Origin: Labyrinthula sp. Ha
Taxonomy: Eukaryota > Sar > Bigyra > Labyrinthulida > Labyrinthulaceae
Direction of reading: 5' to 3'
NCBI GenBank assembly: GCA_015227615.1
Contig: JAALGZ010000045.1
Location: 1-64,000, forward strand
Length of the DNA: 64,000 bases
The position numbers and the translations under genes were made by a program. The notes under the pieces are model-generated. The model did no database searches and was not told the origin of the DNA. It was given only the letters and a program-made list of their open reading frames with translations. This document shows positions 58,216 through 64,000 of this stretch, one piece after another (the stretch's first letter is position 1; each line of letters begins with the position of its first letter).

Positions 58216-58458
58216 AGATCTGCCAATATATCTAAGTTTGGTAAATTTAACTTGAATGCGCTGAAAATTTATATTTATTCTTTCATTTTATTTAGTGTCG
58301 TATTTTTTCTTAACTTTTTTTTCATTAAAACTAGTAAATGAAGTTTTCCCTTGATCATGAACTTCTTCTTCAACATAATTTCTAACTAGAATAGGAAGAT
58401 CTTTGTACATCCACTCGAAATCTTGCCATGTATTTTCATTAGCGCCAAAGTCCGACCA

Positions 58459-59598
58459 TCATGTCCTTATTTCGTACTGAGCTTTAATGACCTGGGAGAA
58501 GCGTATCCCAATGAATTTTTCTACTTCTAGAGTTTGGAGATAATGGATGAAGAGAGCTTTCAATTTTTTGTTTCCTAAAGGTCGGCTATCTGAATACCAC
58601 CAAAGTCTACTGCCGTGGACTAATCTTATTTTGTTCGTAAGAGATTCGACAGAATAAACATTTTTGGATAAAATATCAATGATTTGGTATGGACCTAACC
58701 ATGTCAGTCTCGTTTTCTCCTTGGCACTTTGAGTACCCTCTTCTGAAACAAGAACGTAATCTCCAATGTTAAATTGGAATAGTAAATTGTGATTAGGATC
58801 CTTTAATTTATTATCTGCTTCTCTTTTAAGTAAGACGTTACTATAGACTTTAGAATGTAGATCTTCCATGAGCTTCGAAATATTCTCAGCCTCTTCTAGT
58901 AAAGTGCTAACTTGATCCGGTTCTAATATTTTATCCGCAAGATGTATAGCGAAATGTTTAGGATCTTGTAAATAAAGAGGTTCTTTGATACAGAAATAGA
59001 GAAATAGCTCATTAGGAGTAGCATTTAATCTTCTTGACATTGGTTTATTATTGATAAGGTAAGTGATCAAGGGTAACAGAGATGGCCATTCTGCTTCCTG
59101 TAATCCAAACTGAGAAACTAAGCTGCGAATATAGCTTAAAATGGTTGAATTAACAGTTTCTATTGTCCCATTAGTCCATGGTGAATAAGAAATAGTGTAA
59201 CTTTGTGAAAAACCAACTGCTCTTGAAAGTTTTGAAAGCAGTTCATCTGCAAAATGAGAACCATTATCTGTGACTATTAAAAAGGATTGAAGAAAACCAT
59301 AGTTTGATCTCCAAGTCAATAGAGCATCAACCATAGCACTGGCTGTTGCCCCCTATGAAAAAGACATCTGTATCTTTCTTGTTGCTGAATCTAGGATAAC
59401 AAGAATATAACCAACTGAATTGACATAGAGATAATCAGCCCTTAATATTTCTCTGGGCTTCTTTGCCAACTTGGTAAGATTGTAAGGTTGTCTAATTAAG
59501 CGAGGTGATCGATTGCAATGCAGGTATTTATTGCAAAAAGTATTTAAAAGAATTGTGACATTCTTTCTAGGTAAACCATAAAAGTAAACTTCAGACAT
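58459..59598 (-). other. Integrase region of element C
   Basis: 59598-59353 carries the zinc-binding and start region (CNKYLHCNR, ADYLYVNSVGYILVILDSAT). 59334-58459 is a 291-codon open stretch with LIVTDNGSHFADELL, SPWTNGTIETVNS (D and E of the D-D-E triad) and a C-terminal FQFNIGDYVLVSEEGTQ / KTRLTWLGPYQI barrel-like domain. This is the best preserved part of element C. Confidence 0.92.
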
Positions 59599-59717
59599 AC
59601 ATTTCTTTTCTGCCTCTTTACTAGGATGACCACGTTGAGTGTGATTAACAATAATATATTTCGTAAGGGGCTCTTTCGGAATGACTAATCTTTCACGAAA
59701 ATAGAGTAAATCGTCCT

Positions 59718-61788
59718 TTACTGAACATTTATCAATGAATGAACTGGGTAACTTCCTTTGAGCTCTTTTAATTTTACTCTCACTGAAGTGAATCCAATTT
59801 TTCTTAGAATAAAAAGGTGAAAGATAGGAAATATGTCTCCAACAAACATATTTTCCAACTCAGAAGCCACAGCTTCTGAATGCTCTTCCTGGGTGTCCAG
59901 CAAAGAGTAATTTGAATATCTAGAAATTTGCATTATAGTACTGCCTCTGACCTTTATTCTACCCATAAATATATCTTTAATGTGCCTGTTCTCTTCCTCT
60001 AAAACTGTACGCCAGTCACATCTAGATGAGATACACATGTCGGCATCATTAGGCATATTAAATGGAGTAGATTTTTCTTCAGGATTGGTTTCATCTTCCG
60101 AATCGCCGGGAAAATCCTCGATGTCAGACTCTTCATGATTGCAGTTACTTAAATCTAGAGTAAATGAGTATCTATCTGACTTTAAACTTTGTCCGCTACC
60201 CCATCTTGTCAAAATTTCACTAACAAAATTGTCTCTGCTACCAATATGGAATACAATCATATCGACTGATTGTAAGCGGATCGCCCACCGGTAAAGGCAA
60301 TCCCAATATATTATTTTTTTTATTTTCCTTGGTATTGATAACTGATAATAAAGCACGATGATTTTTGTAAACGTAAATAACTCCAGTATGAGTTCGAAGG
60401 AGAAAACCTATATGCTCAAATGCATACACAATAGGGTATAGTTCTTTACTTGCAATATGCCAACGCGTTTCAGAAACAGAAAATTACCCCGATAAAACAT
60501 CACGGATTTAGGTTATAAAGTACGAACGTCATTAGTAATAGTCTTTTCGTCATTTTGAAATACCACCAATGACCAAACTGGACGACTTGAATCTGTAAAT
60601 AATAAAATAGGTTTTGATTCATCATAAGTACTTAAAAATCTTTTAAATACAGAAAAAATAGCTTCGTTTAGGCGAATATAACCTTCATCTAACTCTTTTG
60701 TCCATTTAAATTCATCCTTTTATTTTTGGACTTGAATAAGCTTTTTTTCCTTTAAGGTTCGCAAAATCCGCGAAAGGTTGATGAAGTGATGCAAGTTGAG
60801 GTATGTTTGGTGAAAGAAAATTAGCTAAATATACTAATTGGGAGGCTTCAAAGCGATAAACGGGTTTAGTCATATAAATAATCTCTTCAAAGAAGGTGGG
60901 AAAAAGTTCCAGAGACCTTGTTTGATTTCTCTGCCGCACCAAATAGTACGTTCGGGTCCAAACTCGCATTTGCGTAAATTCAATCTAACTCTTCGTTTCG
61001 CTGCACGATCCATTAAGTCTTTAATGATTCTGCAAAGATCAGAGAAAGTAGTGTCGTAGACTAGTAAATCATCTAGTCATGCGATCACTCCATTATTTTC
61101 AGCAGTAAAATACTTGGGTTCATCCCAATAAATTATTTCATTGACCACTCTGTCGAAAAATAGTGCAGGGGTGTTTTTTCACACCATTGGTGCACCTAAC
61201 ATAGTGTAAGCACTACGTCTTTTAACTAATGTAAAAATATCTCTATGATTAGGGTTCGTTGGAAGAAAATCGAAACCACTAAGTACATCTAGAGTTGCAT
61301 AAAATGATGAATTTTTTATCGACAATAGTTTTCTTTCTAAATTTTCTTTATTTAATGAAGTCGGGACTGTGATATTATTGAGTCTTATCATGTTACTAAC
61401 CATTCTAAATCGATTAAGTATATTTTTTTCTAGCTTTTTTTTCTTGACGAGTAAAACTTGAATAATTTGAAGGTAATTTAATTTTTTTGCCAACAACAAA
61501 GACTGGATGACCCTAAACTGGTCTCTTTGCTCTAGCTACAATACCTGTTTTAATTAAAGTTTCGAATTTTAACTCAAGAAATTGTTCTTCTTCTTTTGTT
61601 TGGTGATAACCATCTGGACGTAGAATATGATGATTTTTAATTAATTCAGCATCAATAGGTGTTAAAGTGCTCATCCTTACGTTGGACTGTTTAATTTCCA
61701 GAGCTGGGATACCATTCAATGGAATTGTTCTCAGATCATGTTTTTGCTCAGCATTAAAAATACTTTCATTTAATTTTTCTTGAATCAT
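59718..61788 (-). other. Reverse transcriptase and RNase H region of element C
   Basis: On the minus strand: TPIDAELIKNHHILRPDGYH, FETLIKTGIVARAK, MVSNMIRLNNITVPTSL, FYATLDVLSGFDFLPT and LDDLLVYDTTFSDL (catalytic DD, near 61060-61070). RNase H pieces follow near 60600-60240 and end with a GSRDNFVSEILTRWG tether. 59718-60180 is an acidic linker before the integrase. Broken. Confidence 0.85.
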
Positions 61789-62039
61789 TTAGGTCAGAAT
61801 ATTATTTTCCACTTCATATTAAATAACACATTCTCCGATACCCACTTCATTGAAATCTTCTGGAATATTATCCACTAAGTTCTGAATAACTAAAGTAGTG
61901 ACCTCTGAAGGGTAAGAGTCATCATCTAATTTTTTGAAGTGTTCTGAGTCCACATCTTCTACTGGTATGGGTTTGATAGTTTTAACAAGTTCCTACTGAG
62001 TGTTTTTATTTATGAGAGAGTTAGATTTAGAAAATAACT

Positions 62040-62350
62040 TTGAATTAGTATGAAAAATTGAATTTGAATTAGAAAGGGAAATTGAATTTGAGTTTTAAAG
62101 AAAAATTGGTATAGGATTAAAAAGAGAAGTTGGATTTGAATTAGAAAGAGAAATTGAATTTGAATTAGAAATAGAAATTGAATTTGAATTAGAAAGATAA
62201 AATGAATCTAAATTAGAAAGATAAATTAAATTTGAATTAGAAAGAGAAATTGAATTTGAATTAGAGATTGAAATTGAATTTGAATTAGAGATTGAAATTG
62301 AATTTGACTTAGAAAGAGAAATTGAATTTGATTTTTAAAGAGGAATTGAC
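62040..62350. repeat. 24-bp tandem array in element C
   Basis: About 12 units of GAATTTGAATTAGAAAGAGAAATT with variants, between the protease and reverse transcriptase regions of element C. On the coding strand it would give Asn/Ser/Ile/Phe-rich low-complexity protein. Element A has no such array at this place. Confidence 0.9.
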
Positions 62351-62999
62351 TTAGAGTTAAAGTGAGAAATAGAAGTAATATTAGAGAGTGAAATAACTTT
62401 AACATCTGCTAAAGAAATCATCTTTTGTAAAAAAATAGAAATATAATTGTAAGAAGTTTGACCGATAAAATGAACATCTGTGTTTGATTGGTGTATTAAA
62501 CTAGGAACCTTCGTTGATCTTTTAACAAATATAGAGCATCTACAATCAGGATGTAAAAATATGCCTTGTTTCTGTTGCTAAAAACTGCTGACATGAAAAC
62601 CGCCGATTATTGAATATGCAAAGCGAAAACACTTAGAATATAAAATGTCAAAGTTTTGAATCCATTCAGAAGTGGGGGAAATAAATAAAATAAATAAAAA
62701 TTTTTGAATATTTATTTGAGAGTGTTGAGAAAATAAAGAACAGATATCTACATTCTAAATAAAAAGAACTTTGAAATTGTCCTTCGTTTGAATGAATGTT
62801 GTTGGCCCAAGATGTTGATAATCTTCCTTGCCAGCTTCCTATTTTCTCTCTTTAGATCTATCTGCTTTTGTAAGGTCAAGAGTAATATCACAGTAACCTA
62901 ATGTTTTCTTGCCAATTATATAATCAGAACAAGTAGTAACATCGACACAAGAGAATCTTTACAGACCTAAGTTGAATTCTGTTTCCCCTTGAGATAATC

Positions 63000-64000
63000 T
63001 GGCTCTGGCCGCAATTACTTTTTTGATAGGTAAAACCTTGCAGTCAAGAAGTTCAACTTGTTTTACGTATCTTGGTTTTTCTTCTTTAATTAAATAGTTT
63101 CTCATTAACTTGAGACTTGAAACATTGCGGATGCACCAGTGTCCTCACTCCCTTGAACATGTTCAAAATCATTCGAATGAATATTCTTCAAACTTAAACT
63201 AATATCTTGGCGCAATGAGCCAACTTTTCCTACTTTGATCTGAAAATCCTTATTATTTTTATTCCTCTTGTTCTTTGAAGGTTCTTGTTTATTTACTACA
63301 CGTTGTTTTTTTTTGTAAAAGATTTGAATCCAGCATGATTTTTCATGAATGTTTGTTTAATTATTGGAAGGTTAAGGTGTCTGGCACCTAGCATTAGCTC
63401 ATCCAACTCTAAATTGATAGATGTTGATGCCTTCTCCATTAAAACCTTTATGATCCTTTTACGGGGCTGGTTCATTTCACTTTCAGTAAGAAACCTCAAT
63501 ATTTTATTGACACTGTCGAAATAAAGATATATTTGTTCCTCAGGAGATAAAGATCGTGATGATCACTCCAGATCTTTGACTAGATTGGCTAAACGTCTGG
63601 TACAATTTATTATATCAAATTTAGAGGCGCGCTTTTTAAATAATTGTAAATAGAAAGAGAACTAGTAACATCAACGCCTCTGTATCTTACACTTGAAGTA
63701 ACACCTTCTGTCAAAAGAGCCTGAATACTTAAATTTGGAACATTTGTGGCCATTCTATCAAAATCGTGAAGAAAGTTGATATTTGATTTCTGTGTAAGCT
63801 CCTTTAGCTAAGGAGGCAGTTGAAATTGAACCAATGGAAAACCAGAAGGTCTCCCTCAGAAATAGTATGCTGCTTGTAGCTGTATCTGTAGCCTTTTTTT
63901 ATTCGCATTCTTATCAACATAGTAGCTGCCAGTCTCACTCCATGGACTAATGATCGATAAGACATGGCGCTTTCCACATCTTTTTTAGCTTTATCTTCTT
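63000..64000 (-). other. Gag-like and protease region of element C
   Basis: The minus strand carries a capsid-like helical part (RKRIIKVLMEKASTSINLEL, compare HFKKIIKIMVNTLPSSFKIS in A). After it comes GSEDTGASAM with the D-T-G protease triplet near 63140. It continues past the window edge. Broken. Confidence 0.65.

Larger units (their letters stand above)
56694..64000 (-). mobile_element. LTR retrotransposon C, same lineage as A, with Myb-like and MT-A70 domains (broken, runs off the right edge)
   Basis: Read on the minus strand from the right edge: gag-like (about 64000-63300, with a segment YLYFDSVNKILRFLTESE like the capsid part of A), protease (EDTGASAM near 63140), a 24-bp tandem array, reverse transcriptase (about 61790-60700), RNase H (about 60600-60180), integrase (59598-58459), Myb/SANT-like segment (58215-58030), MT-A70 (about 57560-56720) and a polypurine tract at about 56695-56707. 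The 5' LTR is beyond the window. The 3' LTR must start just below 56695, but its far end could not be fixed. Broken in a dozen or more places. Order and domains match element A throughout. Confidence 0.88.

Noticed and set aside
62040-62350. A CRISPR-like array
   Set aside because: Units are contiguous 24-mers without spacers, inside a eukaryotic retroelement.

Overview
This looks like a repeat-rich, AT-rich nuclear window from a eukaryote. Nearly all the recognisable coding capacity belongs to transposable elements: LTR retrotransposons of the Ty3/Gypsy type, one LINE, a Mutator-like transposon, a short hAT-type element, and a possible new inverted-repeat transposon. I see no bacterial operon structure, no rRNA or tRNA gene that I can defend, and no clear spliced host gene. 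The species cannot be named from this sequence; an intron-poor protist or a parasitic or invertebrate genome would fit.

Layout. Positions 1-6857 and 14406-33277 are two copies of one segmental duplication, about 95% identical and in the same orientation. Each copy holds a decayed retroelement segment (integrase followed by an MT-A70-like methyltransferase remnant) and then, on the minus strand, an intact gene of about 319 codons of unknown function. Copy 2 was later hit by a 4.2 kb LINE (19637-23875) and by a 7.8 kb LTR element (element A, 25380-33139). Copy 1 preserves both empty sites. Between the copies lie an old LTR, a 453-bp hAT-type non-autonomous element with a perfect 8-bp target duplication, and about 6 kb in which I find little.

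From 33.3 kb on: a distant, interrupted relative of the 319-codon gene (34034-35026); a Mutator-like element (about 35.42-38.68 kb) with FLYWCH-like, DDE and SWIM segments; two low-complexity tandem arrays; a 425-codon intact ORF enclosed by diverged inverted repeats of about 0.7 kb (40.05-43.27 kb); a GC-richer chromodomain-type Ty3/Gypsy fossil (element D, 45.09-54.65 kb); and a minus-strand LTR fossil running off the right edge (element C, about 56.7-64.0 kb).

The most interesting theme is that element A, element C and the fossil in both duplicated segments all carry an MT-A70 family (METTL3/METTL14/METTL4-type) adenine methyltransferase domain downstream of the integrase. In A and C it is preceded by a conserved segment with a Myb/SANT-like pattern. 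This suggests a retrotransposon lineage that carries a DNA-binding plus adenine-methylation module. All the LTR copies here are broken fossils. The second theme is the 319-codon gene pair, whose two copies differ mostly by amino-acid changes yet are both fully open.
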